Shown one piece after another: positions 14,802 through 24,354 of a stretch of DNA of 26,226 nucleotides. The notes beneath the pieces were generated by a model, which saw only the letters and a program-made list of their open reading frames with translations, was not told the origin of the DNA and made no database searches. Origin of the DNA: UBA1715 sp964346725. Its GTDB lineage: Bacteria > Bacteroidota > Bacteroidia > Bacteroidales > UBA1715. The stretch spans positions 1 to 26,226 of the forward strand of contig CAYFVM010000029.1 of the NCBI GenBank assembly GCA_964346725.1, in the 5' to 3' direction. The translations under genes were made by a program, and so were the position numbers. The first letter of the stretch is position 1; every line of letters starts with the position of its first letter.

Positions 14802-16175
14802 ATGGCAAATTCTAAAGCAAAAAAGTTTCACGCTAATGCTGCTCGTGTTTCGTTTGATGAAAAACATAGAAATACCATACGCTTCAATATGGGTAAATAT
14901 TACGCAGCCGTTGCCAATGGCAAAGCGCGTTATCAAGATTTTGAAGCCGCAAGAGAAAAAGCAGCCGCTATTAAACGCCATACGCTTGAGCATTTAGCCG
15001 ACTACCTTTTGCAATTCGAAAAGAATTTTACAGCAAATGGTGGGACAGTCCTTTGGGCTCGGACCGCCGACGATGCAATTGCATACATTACTGAGATTTT
15101 CAAAGAAAACAATGTGAAATCTATCGTCAAAAGTAAGTCTATGACGACAGAAGAAATTGAGTTGAATGAAAACTTGGCAAAAATCGGAGTAGAATCGGTT
15201 GAAACCGACCTTGGCGAATATATTGTACAACTTGCCGGAGAACGCCCATATCATATTGTAACTCCTGCGATGCACAAATCAAAGGCGGACATAGCAAAGC
15301 TTTTTAATAAACATTTTGGCTTCCCGCTTGAAAGTACTGCCGAAGAGATGACGATGCTTGCTCGTGAGAAACTCCGCGAAAAATATCTTGCAGCCGATGC
15401 CGGAATTACCGGAGCAAATTTCATTGTAGCCGACAAAGGAGCTATTGCAGTAACGGAAAATGAAGGGAACGGACTTATGTCAACTTCGTTTCCTAAAATT
15501 CAAATTGCAATTGCGGGAATAGAAAAAATAATTCCATCGTACAAAGACCTTGGATTGTTTTGGCCACACTTGGCACAAAACGGAACAGGGCAACCTATTA
15601 CCGCGTATAGTTCGGTGTTTAGCGGCCCAAAGAAAGCAAGCGAATCGCACGGACCTGAAAAAATGTACGTGATTTTGCTTGACAACGGACGCACCAATTT
15701 GTATAAACAAGACAAATTTAGAGTAGCACTCTCTTGTATCCGTTGTGGAGCCTGCTTAAATGCATGTCCGATATACAAAAACGTTGGTGGTTGGACGTAC
15801 GATACAACTTATTCAGGACCAATCGGTACCGTAATTTCTCCGCATTTGAGAGGTTTCGATGAATTATCGCACCTATCTACTGCGTGTTCGCTTTGTGGGA
15901 ATTGTGCAACGGTTTGCCCTGTAAAAATGCCGCTCAATGATTTGATTCTTGAGAATAGAAAACTTGCGGTAGAAGGTAATTATTTCTCAAAATTCGAGAA
16001 ACCAATAATTGACGGATTTACATTTTTTATGAAAAAAGCGAGTCGTGAAGATATTGTTGGTGGTACTATGAAAAATATTGCAACAAAATGCATAGGCAAA
16101 GACGCTTGGGGTAAAAAACGTGCGTTCCCAAAATTTGCAAAAAAATCATTCCGCACAATATCCAAAAGCAAGTAG
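14802..16175 (+). CDS. lutB: LutB/LldF-type iron-sulfur protein
   Basis: A 457-residue protein of the LutB/YkgF family. The N-terminal two thirds form the LUD domain, with GANFIVADKGAIAVTENEGN and the following STSFPK. Two ferredoxin-type [4Fe-4S] motifs follow: CIRCGACLNACP (cysteines 312, 315, 318, 322) and CSLCGNCATVCP (362, 365, 368, 372). In the LutABC complex it passes electrons during oxidation of L-lactate to pyruvate. LutA and LutC genes are not next to it: it is coupled to rpiB on one side and precedes secDF on the other. It may pair with distant lutA/lutC or serve a related dehydrogenase. Family assignment is firm, and the lactate role is inferred. Confidence 0.88.
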   Translation: MANSKAKKFHANAARVSFDEKHRNTIRFNMGKYYAAVANGKARYQDFEAAREKAAAIKRHTLEHLADYLLQFEKNFTANGGTVLWARTADDAIAYITEIFKENNVKSIVKSKSMTTEEIELNENLAKIGVESVETDLGEYIVQLAGERPYHIVTPAMHKSKADIAKLFNKHFGFPLESTAEEMTMLAREKLREKYLAADAGITGANFIVADKGAIAVTENEGNGLMSTSFPKIQIAIAGIEKIIPSYKDLGLFWPHLAQNGTGQPITAYSSVFSGPKKASESHGPEKMYVILLDNGRTNLYKQDKFRVALSCIRCGACLNACPIYKNVGGWTYDTTYSGPIGTVISPHLRGFDELSHLSTACSLCGNCATVCPVKMPLNDLILENRKLAVEGNYFSKFEKPIIDGFTFFMKKASREDIVGGTMKNIATKCIGKDAWGKKRAFPKFAKKSFRTISKSK

Positions 16176-16216
16176 GAAATACAATGTCCTGAAATAAAAT
16201 TAATTCCGTTATCACA

Positions 16217-16246
16217 TTTCTAATTCAGAATTAAAGTATATATTTG
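16217..16246 (+). promoter_or_regulatory. Promoter of secDF
   Basis: TTTC (16217-16220, one mismatch to TTTG), an 18-base spacer and TATATTTG (16239-16246) lie 38 bases before the secDF ATG. No terminator is visible between lutB and this promoter. Confidence 0.7.
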
Positions 16247-16283
16247 CCGTCTAAAAAACTAGGTTAACTTAAATAATAAAAAA

Positions 16284-19200
16284 ATGCAAAACAGAGGGTT
16301 TATCCGTATTTTCACAGTCTGCTTGGTTTTGGCAGCACTCTATTCCTTATCATTTACGTATTTTACCATAAAGGCTAATCGCAATGCTGATACATATGCG
16401 ACTGAGAAAGCTGGAGGCGACAATATTGCATATGCAACGTACCAAAAACAATATCTTGATTCACTTTCACGCGTTGAAGATTACTACAACTTCTTCTGGT
16501 TGCGTAAATTTAGTTTGAACGATTGTCGTCAACACCAATTGAACCTTGGTTTGGACCTTAAAGGTGGTATGAACGTAACACTTCAAATTTCCACTCGCGA
16601 TCTTATCAAAAACTTGTCATCGGATGGCGATGCAGATACTATGTTGATTAAGGCATTGGATTTGGCTGACCAATACGAACAAAAAGCTGGTGAAACCTAT
16701 ATAACTGCATTTGTAAAAGCATTTGAAGAATTGTATCCAAATGAACTCATGCGTAAAATGTTTGTTGCGAATGAAGATTTAAATGGTAAAGTAAATTTCA
16801 ATTCAACAAACGAAGATGTGCTTAAAGTCTTGCAAGAAGAAGAAACAGCAGCTATTGAAAATACATTTAACGTAATTAGAACTCGTATTGACCGTTTCGG
16901 TGTTACGCAACCAAATATTCAAAATGTTGGTGGCGGACGTATTTTAGTTGAACTTCCGGGTGTATCAGATAGAGAACGTGTACGTGACCTTTTGGAAAGT
17001 TCTGCTCAATTGGAATTCTGGGAAACATACAACAACTCTGAAGTATATCAGATATTATTCTCTATAAACAACGCACTTGCTGCAATGAACCAAGTTGCAG
17101 AACCTGCAAAAGATACAACAAAAGCAGAAGTTGCTAAAGCTGAAGCAAAAGATACGGCTTCTCAAAAATTATCACTTAAAGAGCAACTTAAAAAAGACTC
17201 AACTTCTGTGGACTCTGCACAATTGATGGCAAAAAATGCCGAAGAGTTCAAAAAAGCAAATCCATTGTTCGCTCTTTTAACTCCAAATGTTGACCGCGAA
17301 GGCCGTTTGGGTTATGGACCAATTGTTGGTTTTGCTGAAAAAAGTGCAATGGCAAAAATTGATTCAATTCTTGCTACAACCGAAATCAAAACTATTTTGT
17401 TGGAGAGTACTCCAGAACTAAAACTTACATGGTCTAAAACAGAAGAAAACGGAGTATATACTCTTATAGCTCTTAAAGATGCAGACTTAGACGGACACCC
17501 ATCACTTGGTGGTGATGTTGTTGTTGACGCTCGCCCAGAGTTTACTGACCAAGGTGGTAGTGCAAGCGTTCGTATGGTTATGAACAGCGAAGGAGCAAAA
17601 GACTGGAAACGTTTAACAAAAGAAAACAAAGGTCGTTCGGTTGCCATCGTTCTTGATGGTTATGTATATTCATATCCAACTGTACAAAGCGAAATTGGCG
17701 ATGGTATTTCATCAATCACTGGTGATTTTACAATCGCACAAGCAACCGATATGGCAAACATATTGAAATCAGGTAAAATGTCTGCTCGTGCTCATATCAT
17801 GAACGCAGAATTCGTCGGCCCATCGCTGGGTAAAGAATCTATAAAGACCGGTATGCTTTCATTTATATTTGCATTTTTACTTGTACTTGTTTACATGATT
17901 TTCTACTATCGCAAAGCCGGAGTCGTAGCAAGTATCGCATTGTTTTTGAACTTATTCTTAATCTTTGGTGTGCTAGCATCAATAGGCGCAGTATTAACAT
18001 TGTCAGGTATTGCTGGTATCGTACTTACACTTGGTATGGCGGTTGATGCGAACGTTATTATCTATGAACGTATCCGTGAGGAATTAGCAGCAGGAAAGGG
18101 GTTGAAACTTGCAATAGCTGATGGTTACAAAAACGCATATTCAGCAATCATCGATGGTCAGGTTACAACATTTATAATCGGTGTGATTTTGTTCATTTTT
18201 GGAACAGGACCAATCCAAGGTTTTGCTACCACGTTGATTATAGGTATCTTAACATCATTGTTCTGTGGAATCTTCGTTACTCGTATGATTTTTGAAAGAT
18301 TCCTTGACAAGAAGAAAGAGATTTCATTTGATAGCAAACTAACTCGTGGTGCATTCAAAAATATTAATATAGACTTCATTGGCGCTGGAAAATATACAGC
18401 CATAATATCTGGAATTATGATAGTGGGTTCTTTGCTTTCAATTGGAGTACGTGGCTTCGATGTAAGTGTTGACTTTGCCGGTGGTCGATCTTTTATTGTA
18501 CAGCTTGATGGCGCACGTAATGTAGAAGAAATATCACAATTGCTCGGTGCACAATTCAATGCAACAAATCCTGAAGTAAAAACATACGGTGCTAGTGATG
18601 TAAAGATTACAACCAACTATAAAATCAACGACAAGAGTTCTGAAGTGAGCCAAGAAGTTGAAATGAAGTTGTATGAAGGTTTAAAACCATACTTAGAAGA
18701 AGGAACTACATTTGAATCATTCTCTCAAAACAATTTGAAACAATCTGATATGGTTGGGCCAACTATTGCAAACGATATTATTTGGGGTGCTGTTCTTTCT
18801 GTTACCATTGCATTGGTATGTATGTTTTTATACATATTTATCAGATTCTCACGTTGGCAATATGGTGTAGGAGCTGTGTTAGCTTTGATTCACGACTCTA
18901 TTATTATAATTGGTTTATACTCATTACTATATGGCATTGTGCCATTCTCTATGGAAGTAGGGCAAACATTCGTTGCTGCAATTTTGACCATTATTGGATA
19001 TTCAATCAACGATACCGTGGTAGTGTTTGACCGTATACGTGAATACAATAAAGAGTTCCCAAGTCGTAAAACAATTGTGTTATTTAACCAAGGTATTAAT
19101 AGTACTATTAGTCGTACCATTAATACTTCTTTAACAACCGTTCTAACTTTGTTGGTAATGTTCTTTGTCGGTGTAGATTCAATTAAAGGCTTTGTGTTCT

Positions 19201-19301
19201 CAATGGCCGTAGGTATCATTGTAGGTACCTATTCTTCATTGTTTGTAGCATCGCCAATGTCATATATTCTAATGAAGAAAAAAGGTCAAGTGACAGAATA
19301 A
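16284..19301 (+). CDS. secDF: Fused protein translocase subunit SecDF
   Basis: A 1005-residue fusion of SecD and SecF, the usual form in Bacteroidota. It uses the proton motive force to help pull proteins through SecYEG. SecD half: one N-terminal membrane helix (about 8-28), LGLDLKGGMNV (88-98), a large periplasmic domain to about 500, then a membrane bundle with the conserved GMAVDANVIIYERIREE (584-600). SecF half: begins near 695, with VSVDFAGG (727-734) and a second bundle with YSINDTVVVFDRIRE. A Lys/Ala/Ser/Thr-rich low-complexity insert sits at about 270-320 of the SecD periplasmic domain. It has its own promoter and a strong terminator. YajC is not adjacent. Confidence 0.97.
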   Translation: MQNRGFIRIFTVCLVLAALYSLSFTYFTIKANRNADTYATEKAGGDNIAYATYQKQYLDSLSRVEDYYNFFWLRKFSLNDCRQHQLNLGLDLKGGMNVTLQISTRDLIKNLSSDGDADTMLIKALDLADQYEQKAGETYITAFVKAFEELYPNELMRKMFVANEDLNGKVNFNSTNEDVLKVLQEEETAAIENTFNVIRTRIDRFGVTQPNIQNVGGGRILVELPGVSDRERVRDLLESSAQLEFWETYNNSEVYQILFSINNALAAMNQVAEPAKDTTKAEVAKAEAKDTASQKLSLKEQLKKDSTSVDSAQLMAKNAEEFKKANPLFALLTPNVDREGRLGYGPIVGFAEKSAMAKIDSILATTEIKTILLESTPELKLTWSKTEENGVYTLIALKDADLDGHPSLGGDVVVDARPEFTDQGGSASVRMVMNSEGAKDWKRLTKENKGRSVAIVLDGYVYSYPTVQSEIGDGISSITGDFTIAQATDMANILKSGKMSARAHIMNAEFVGPSLGKESIKTGMLSFIFAFLLVLVYMIFYYRKAGVVASIALFLNLFLIFGVLASIGAVLTLSGIAGIVLTLGMAVDANVIIYERIREELAAGKGLKLAIADGYKNAYSAIIDGQVTTFIIGVILFIFGTGPIQGFATTLIIGILTSLFCGIFVTRMIFERFLDKKKEISFDSKLTRGAFKNINIDFIGAGKYTAIISGIMIVGSLLSIGVRGFDVSVDFAGGRSFIVQLDGARNVEEISQLLGAQFNATNPEVKTYGASDVKITTNYKINDKSSEVSQEVEMKLYEGLKPYLEEGTTFESFSQNNLKQSDMVGPTIANDIIWGAVLSVTIALVCMFLYIFIRFSRWQYGVGAVLALIHDSIIIIGLYSLLYGIVPFSMEVGQTFVAAILTIIGYSINDTVVVFDRIREYNKEFPSRKTIVLFNQGINSTISRTINTSLTTVLTLLVMFFVGVDSIKGFVFSMAVGIIVGTYSSLFVASPMSYILMKKKGQVTE

Positions 19302-19323
19302 TTGTAATTAGGAAAATAGTATA

Positions 19324-19355
19324 AGAGGGTATCAAATATTTGATACTCTCTTTTT
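19324..19355 (+). terminator. Strong terminator after secDF, directly before ispD
   Basis: Arms AGAGGGTATCAAAT (19324-19337) and ATTTGATACTCTCT (19338-19351) pair over 14 positions with one G-U. The centre must open to form a loop. T residues 19351-19355 follow. The ispD ATG is only eight bases beyond the T run. Confidence 0.88.
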
Positions 19356-19363
19356 ATATAGAG

Positions 19364-20035
19364 ATGAAACCAAAATACGCAATAATAGTAGCTGGAGGCA
19401 AAGGTTTACGAATGGGCAATGAAATTCCCAAACAATTTTTATTGCTCAATAACAAACCAATACTTATGCATGCTATAACCCAATTTCATGCTTTTGATCC
19501 AGCAATTTCGTGTATTGTTGTTTTGCCAGAATCACAAATTGCATATTGGGAAACGCTCTGTGAAACATATCAATTCACATTGTCTCATACGGTTGTGAGT
19601 GGAGGCAAGGAACGATTTAATTCTGTTGCAAACGGACTTGCTGCCATACAAGGAGTAGGATATGTAGCCGTGCACGATGGCGTTCGTCCTATTGTTTCCA
19701 AAGAAATGTTGGAAGAAGGATTCAAAACTGCCGAAAATTTCGATTCTGCTGTGCCATACATTGATTCGGTTGATTCACTCAGACAAATAGAGGGAGATGA
19801 GTCTAAAACGCTTGATAGGACGAAAATAAAGCGAATACAAACTCCACAAATTTTTGATGTGGAAAAGCTAAAAAAAGCAATGGACACTCCGTATAAACCC
19901 GAATTTACCGATGAGGCTACTGTTTGGGAAAATGCGGGTCGTAAAGTGCATTTTTATAAAGGTAATCCTAATAATATAAAAATTACAACACCTGTTGATC
20001 TTGAAATCGCAGAGATTATAATGAAAAAATGCTAA
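19364..20035 (+). CDS. ispD: 2-C-methyl-D-erythritol 4-phosphate cytidylyltransferase
   Basis: Third enzyme of the MEP isoprenoid pathway, transferring CMP from CTP to methylerythritol phosphate, in the cytoplasm. It has 223 residues. Nucleotide-binding loop VAGGKGLRMG with PKQF (9-24), the SGGKERFNSV segment, the metal-binding VAVHDGVRP (101-109), LDRTKIKRIQTPQIF (150-164) and the C-terminal NIKITTPVDLEIAE are all present. The ATG at 19364 is preferred. A TTG at 19340 lies inside the terminator hairpin and would add eight unconserved residues. The gene has no visible promoter of its own, so expression may depend on read-through of the secDF terminator. IspF is not adjacent. Confidence 0.95.
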   Translation: MKPKYAIIVAGGKGLRMGNEIPKQFLLLNNKPILMHAITQFHAFDPAISCIVVLPESQIAYWETLCETYQFTLSHTVVSGGKERFNSVANGLAAIQGVGYVAVHDGVRPIVSKEMLEEGFKTAENFDSAVPYIDSVDSLRQIEGDESKTLDRTKIKRIQTPQIFDVEKLKKAMDTPYKPEFTDEATVWENAGRKVHFYKGNPNNIKITTPVDLEIAEIIMKKC

Positions 20036-20086
20036 CTACTACAGTAATCAGCATTCTCCACTATGAAAACAAAAATTAAATAATTC

Positions 20087-20116
20087 TTCTTCGTTGTGCT
20101 TTTGAATAACGAAGAA
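20087..20116. terminator. Bidirectional terminator between ispD and infB
   Basis: A 9-bp perfect stem TTCTTCGTT (20087-20095) / AACGAAGAA (20108-20116) lies between two convergent genes, with A/T-rich flanks on both sides. The T tracts are imperfect. Confidence 0.6.
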
Positions 20117-20126
20117 TCTTAAATTA

Positions 20127-23021
20127 TTACAATGTTCTTGAAACCTCTTTTTCTTCGTAGGCTTCAATGATATCGCCTTCGTTAAGGTCGTTGTAGTTGT
20201 TGATACTCAAACCACATTCGTAGCCTTTGGACATCTCTTTTACATCGTCTTTTACCTTACGCAACGAAGATAATTCTCCGGTATGGATAACGATTCCATC
20301 GCGGATAAGACGGATTTTTGCTGAACGAGTAATTTTTCCATCAGTAACGTAGCAACCTGCAACGGTTCCCACTTTTGAGATTTTGAATACCTGACGAACT
20401 TCGCAACTTCCAATAACTTCTTCCTTAATTTCGGGAGAAAGCATACCAGTCATGGCATCTTTTACCTCGTCTATAGCATCGTAAATGATAGAGTACAAAC
20501 GAATATCAATACCTAATTTTTCTGCCATTCTACGAGCATCGGCCGATGGACGTACTTGGAAACCAATGATGATAGCCTTTGATGCGGAAGCCAACAAAAC
20601 GTCACTTTCTGAAATTTGACCTACAGCTTTGTGTTTGATAACAATCTGTATTTCTTCGGTAGAAAGTTTCAATAATGAATCTGACAATGCTTCAACAGAA
20701 CCACCAACATCACCTTTCAAAATCAAATTCAACTCTTGTACGTTTCCAATCTTAATCTTACGAGCTATGTCTTCAAGTGTCTCCGGTTTCATAGCACGCA
20801 ATTCTTGTTCGCGTTGCAAACGTTCACGCTTGCTTGCTATTTCACGAGCCTCGCGTTCCGAAGACATTACATGAATTTTATCACCCGCTTGTGGGGCACC
20901 ATCAAGTCCCAAAATCATAACAGGAGTTGATGGTCCGGCTTCTTCAATGCGTTGTTCACGTTCGTTGAACATAGCTTTAATCTTACCGGTATGCATTCCA
21001 GCTAAAATTATATCACCAACGCGAAGTGTTCCAGAACTAATGAGGATATTGGTAATAAATCCACGACCTTTATCAAGACGGGATTCAATTGCCGTGCCTT
21101 GTGCTGGTTTGTTTGGATTCGCTTTTAATTCAAGCATGTCGGCTTCTAAAAGCACTTTATCCATCAATTCATCTACATTGGTGCCGAATTTTGCTGCAAT
21201 TTCTTGAGATTGGTATTTGCCACCCCATTTTTCAACCAAGAAATTCAAGTTAGCCAATTGCTCATATACTTTTTCTGGATTAGCACCTGGTTTATCAATT
21301 TTATTGATTGCAAAAACAATAGGAACACCAGCTGCAGAAGCATGATTTATAGCTTCTATGGTTTGTGGCATTACATTGTCATCAGCTGCTACTACAATAA
21401 TAGCAATATCGGTAACTTGTGCGCCACGAGCACGCATGGCAGTAAATGCCTCGTGTCCTGGAGTATCAAGGAATGTTATTTTTCGACCATTTGGCAGCGT
21501 TACACCGTATGCGCCAATGTGCTGTGTAATACCTCCGGCTTCTCCGGCAATCATATTTGATTTGCGGATATAGTCAAGCAATGAGGTTTTCCCATGATCA
21601 ACGTGACCCATAACCGTTACGATAGGTGAGCGTGGAAGTAAATCCTCTTCTTTATCTATATCTATATCAATAGCTTCCTGAATGTCGGCACTTACGAATT
21701 GTACTTCGTAGCCAAAGTTTTCAGCAATCATTTGAATAGTATCTGCTTCCAAACGTTGGTTCAACGCAATCATAAGACCAATATCAAAACAAGCCTTAAT
21801 GATTTCGGTAGCCGGCACATTCATCATAGCAGAAAGGTCATTGGCAGAGACTACATCGGTAACTTTCAAGATTTTTTCTTCTTCAAGGAGTTTCTCCTCT
21901 TTAGCCTCCATTTCTTGACGAACGCGTTCGCGTTTGTTGCGATTGTGTCTTGATTTCGCAGTCTTTCCTACTGGACCTAACATCGATTTGGTTTCGCGTA
22001 CTTTTTTATCTACATCTTCTTCACTGATTTCATCGTGAACAAACAAATGTTTTCCGTGACGATCTTTCCCTTTAGCGTCTTTTACAAATTTTCCTTTTGT
22101 ATTTTTTGCATCAAAATTGTCATTAATGTTGACGCGTTCTCCAGCAACAAAATGGCGACGACGGTTTCCTTTTTTATCTCCACCTTGACTGTCATCAGTC
22201 TTTTTCTCGTCAATTTTACCTATAATATTTGGTTTTCCGAGTTGAGGAGTTTCGGTTTTTATAAAGTTGTCTTTTTTCTTTTTGTTTTCGTTGTTGAAAG
22301 ACTCTTTGTTATTGTTGTTTCTTTCGGGTCTTACTGGTTTCCCTTTTGTTTGTTGTTGAATTTTATCTCTACGTTCTTTTGCACGTTGTTCCTTTGTTTT
22401 AGGGTCAGGGCGTGTTTTTTGATTGATAGATGCCAAGTCAATGTGGCCTATAACATTAGGTCCTGAGATTTTTGGTGTTTTTAGAGACATCATTTCTTCT
22501 TCAACAACTTCCGATTCTTTAGCATCAACCTCTTCAATAGTTTTTTCAAAGGTGTCTTCAATAACTTCAATAGGAGCTGCAGGTTTTTCTACTTTTTTAG
22601 GCTTTTCAATCGTTTCAACTTTTTCAACAACAAGTTTTTTTTCTGAAATTGGTTCAGAAACTGAAGCTTTTTTGTCGGTTGCAGGTTTTTCGTTGGCAAG
22701 TTTAACTTCTCCTACAATCTTAGGACCTTCTAGTTCTACCTTTGTTGGTTCAAAAATTTCTTCTTGTTTTTGTTCTACAGTCTCTTCCACAGGCAAGGAA
22801 ATAGTTTCTTTTACCCTACGTGTTTCGGACAAGTCAACTTCTTGTGCTTTCTGTTTCTCAACAGCATCGGGCTGAAATTCTTTTTTCAGCATATCATACA
22901 TTTCGTCCGTGATTTTTGCATTCATATCACGATCGACTTTGAGATTGTTCTTCTCAAGAAAATCGACGATAGTGTCCAACCCCAAATTAAATTCTTTTGT
23001 TACTTTACTTAATCTTGCCAT
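20127..23021 (-). CDS. infB: Translation initiation factor IF-2
   Basis: GTPase that brings initiator tRNA to the 30S subunit and promotes subunit joining. It has 964 residues. An IF2_N-like start (ARLSKVTKEFNLGLDTIVDFL) is followed by a long, charged, low-complexity linker (about 50-380), and a second small domain lies before the G domain. The G motifs are GHVDHGKT (472-479), DTPGHEAF (519-526) and NKID (573-576). Domains II, III and C2 follow with the usual VGGSVEAL and GCYVTDGKI segments. The linker carries three copies of a short motif, GPxxxGxxxL-like (see findings). It is the last gene of the rimP-nusA-infB operon, 38 bases after nusA, and meets ispD convergently. Confidence 0.98.
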   Translation of the reverse strand: MARLSKVTKEFNLGLDTIVDFLEKNNLKVDRDMNAKITDEMYDMLKKEFQPDAVEKQKAQEVDLSETRRVKETISLPVEETVEQKQEEIFEPTKVELEGPKIVGEVKLANEKPATDKKASVSEPISEKKLVVEKVETIEKPKKVEKPAAPIEVIEDTFEKTIEEVDAKESEVVEEEMMSLKTPKISGPNVIGHIDLASINQKTRPDPKTKEQRAKERRDKIQQQTKGKPVRPERNNNNKESFNNENKKKKDNFIKTETPQLGKPNIIGKIDEKKTDDSQGGDKKGNRRRHFVAGERVNINDNFDAKNTKGKFVKDAKGKDRHGKHLFVHDEISEEDVDKKVRETKSMLGPVGKTAKSRHNRNKRERVRQEMEAKEEKLLEEEKILKVTDVVSANDLSAMMNVPATEIIKACFDIGLMIALNQRLEADTIQMIAENFGYEVQFVSADIQEAIDIDIDKEEDLLPRSPIVTVMGHVDHGKTSLLDYIRKSNMIAGEAGGITQHIGAYGVTLPNGRKITFLDTPGHEAFTAMRARGAQVTDIAIIVVAADDNVMPQTIEAINHASAAGVPIVFAINKIDKPGANPEKVYEQLANLNFLVEKWGGKYQSQEIAAKFGTNVDELMDKVLLEADMLELKANPNKPAQGTAIESRLDKGRGFITNILISSGTLRVGDIILAGMHTGKIKAMFNEREQRIEEAGPSTPVMILGLDGAPQAGDKIHVMSSEREAREIASKRERLQREQELRAMKPETLEDIARKIKIGNVQELNLILKGDVGGSVEALSDSLLKLSTEEIQIVIKHKAVGQISESDVLLASASKAIIIGFQVRPSADARRMAEKLGIDIRLYSIIYDAIDEVKDAMTGMLSPEIKEEVIGSCEVRQVFKISKVGTVAGCYVTDGKITRSAKIRLIRDGIVIHTGELSSLRKVKDDVKEMSKGYECGLSINNYNDLNEGDIIEAYEEKEVSRTL

Positions 23022-23059
23022 ACGTTTTATTTAGTTTTTTGTCCAACTGAGAATGTTTG

Positions 23060-24322
23060 TTAATCTTCGAACTCTTTGTGTAGAATTCGTAAAACATCGT
23101 CAATTGTTTCTTCCTCTAAGTCGGTTCGTCTCAACAATTCTTCCTTGCTCAAACGTAATACGCTCTTAGCTGTGTCACAACCTACTTTTTGGAATGTTTG
23201 AATTACCCATTCATCTATTTCATCGTTAAATTCTTCTAGATCAACGTCTTCCTCCATTTCAGCATTATCGCGATATACTTCTATATCGTAGCCGGTTAAT
23301 TGAATAGCCAATTTAATGTTTGAACCACCTTTACCAATAGCTAATGATACTTGGTCTGGTTGCATAAATACTTCGGCACGTTTCTTCGCTTCATCAATAT
23401 TGATTGATGATATTTTTGCAGGGCTCAATGCACGTTGAATATATAACTGTGGATTTTCGGTGTAGTTGATTACGTCAATATTTTCGTTTTTCAACTCGCG
23501 TACAATCCCGTGAATACGAGAACCTTTCATACCAACGCAAGCTCCAACTGGGTCAACGCGTTCGTCGTATGATTGAACAGCAACTTTTGCTTTTTCTCCT
23601 GGTATACGTACAATTTTCTTTATGGTAATAATTCCGTCAAAAATTTCAGGAACTTCTAGTTCAAATAAACGTTCCAAGAAATATGGTGATGTTCTTGAAA
23701 TGACAACAAGCGGACTGCCGTTTTTCATCTCTACGCGAGCTACAACGCCACGAACCGAGTCTCCTTTGCGGAAGAAGTCAGAAGGAATTTGCTCGGGTTT
23801 TGGCAAATACAATTCGTTTCTTTCGTCATCAAGGATAAGGATTTCTTTTTTCCAGATTTGATACACTTCACCATCAACGATATCGCCAACTTTATCTTTG
23901 TATCTGTTGTAGATTTCGTTTTTCTCCAAATCCATAATTCTTGAAATTAAGTTTTGGCGGATAGAAAGTACCTCACGACGACCAAAGTCTTCAATGTTAA
24001 TCTTATCAGAGACATCTTCTCCAATTTCGAAATCTTCATCGATTTTTCTTGCTTCAGTAAGAGAAATTTGACTCAAAGAGTTTTCGAAGTCTTCGTCAGC
24101 AACAACCTCGCGATTATGCCATATTTCAAAATCGCCTTTATCAACATTAATAATGATGTTAAAACTCTTTTGGATGGCCTCGTCATCTTCAATGTTGAAT
24201 TTGCGTTTTAACAAATTACTCAAAACTTCTTCTAGAATTTTTTGCATTGTTGGACGGTTAATGTTTTTGTCCACTTTAAATTCCGAGAACGCCTCTGCTA
24301 AATTTTGATGTTCTACTTTCAT
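23060..24322 (-). CDS. nusA: Transcription termination/antitermination factor NusA
   Basis: RNA polymerase-binding elongation factor that affects pausing, hairpin-dependent termination and antitermination. It has 420 residues: an N-terminal polymerase-binding domain (about 1-125), an S1 domain (about 144-211, VGDIVDGEVYQIWKK), KH1 (ACVGMKGSRIHGIVREL, 261-277), KH2 (VSLAIGKGGSNIKLAIQL, 325-342) and one helical repeat at the C-terminus (about 366-420) after an acidic linker. The N-terminal domain includes the ISRIMDLEKNEIYNRYKDKVG helix. It is the middle gene of the operon. Because an intrinsic-terminator-like hairpin sits in the operon's leader, NusA could control its own synthesis. Confidence 0.97.
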   Translation of the reverse strand: MKVEHQNLAEAFSEFKVDKNINRPTMQKILEEVLSNLLKRKFNIEDDEAIQKSFNIIINVDKGDFEIWHNREVVADEDFENSLSQISLTEARKIDEDFEIGEDVSDKINIEDFGRREVLSIRQNLISRIMDLEKNEIYNRYKDKVGDIVDGEVYQIWKKEILILDDERNELYLPKPEQIPSDFFRKGDSVRGVVARVEMKNGSPLVVISRTSPYFLERLFELEVPEIFDGIITIKKIVRIPGEKAKVAVQSYDERVDPVGACVGMKGSRIHGIVRELKNENIDVINYTENPQLYIQRALSPAKISSINIDEAKKRAEVFMQPDQVSLAIGKGGSNIKLAIQLTGYDIEVYRDNAEMEEDVDLEEFNDEIDEWVIQTFQKVGCDTAKSVLRLSKEELLRRTDLEEETIDDVLRILHKEFED

Positions 24323-24354
24323 CGTTTTATAATTGTTACTTTGACTTAAAGAAT

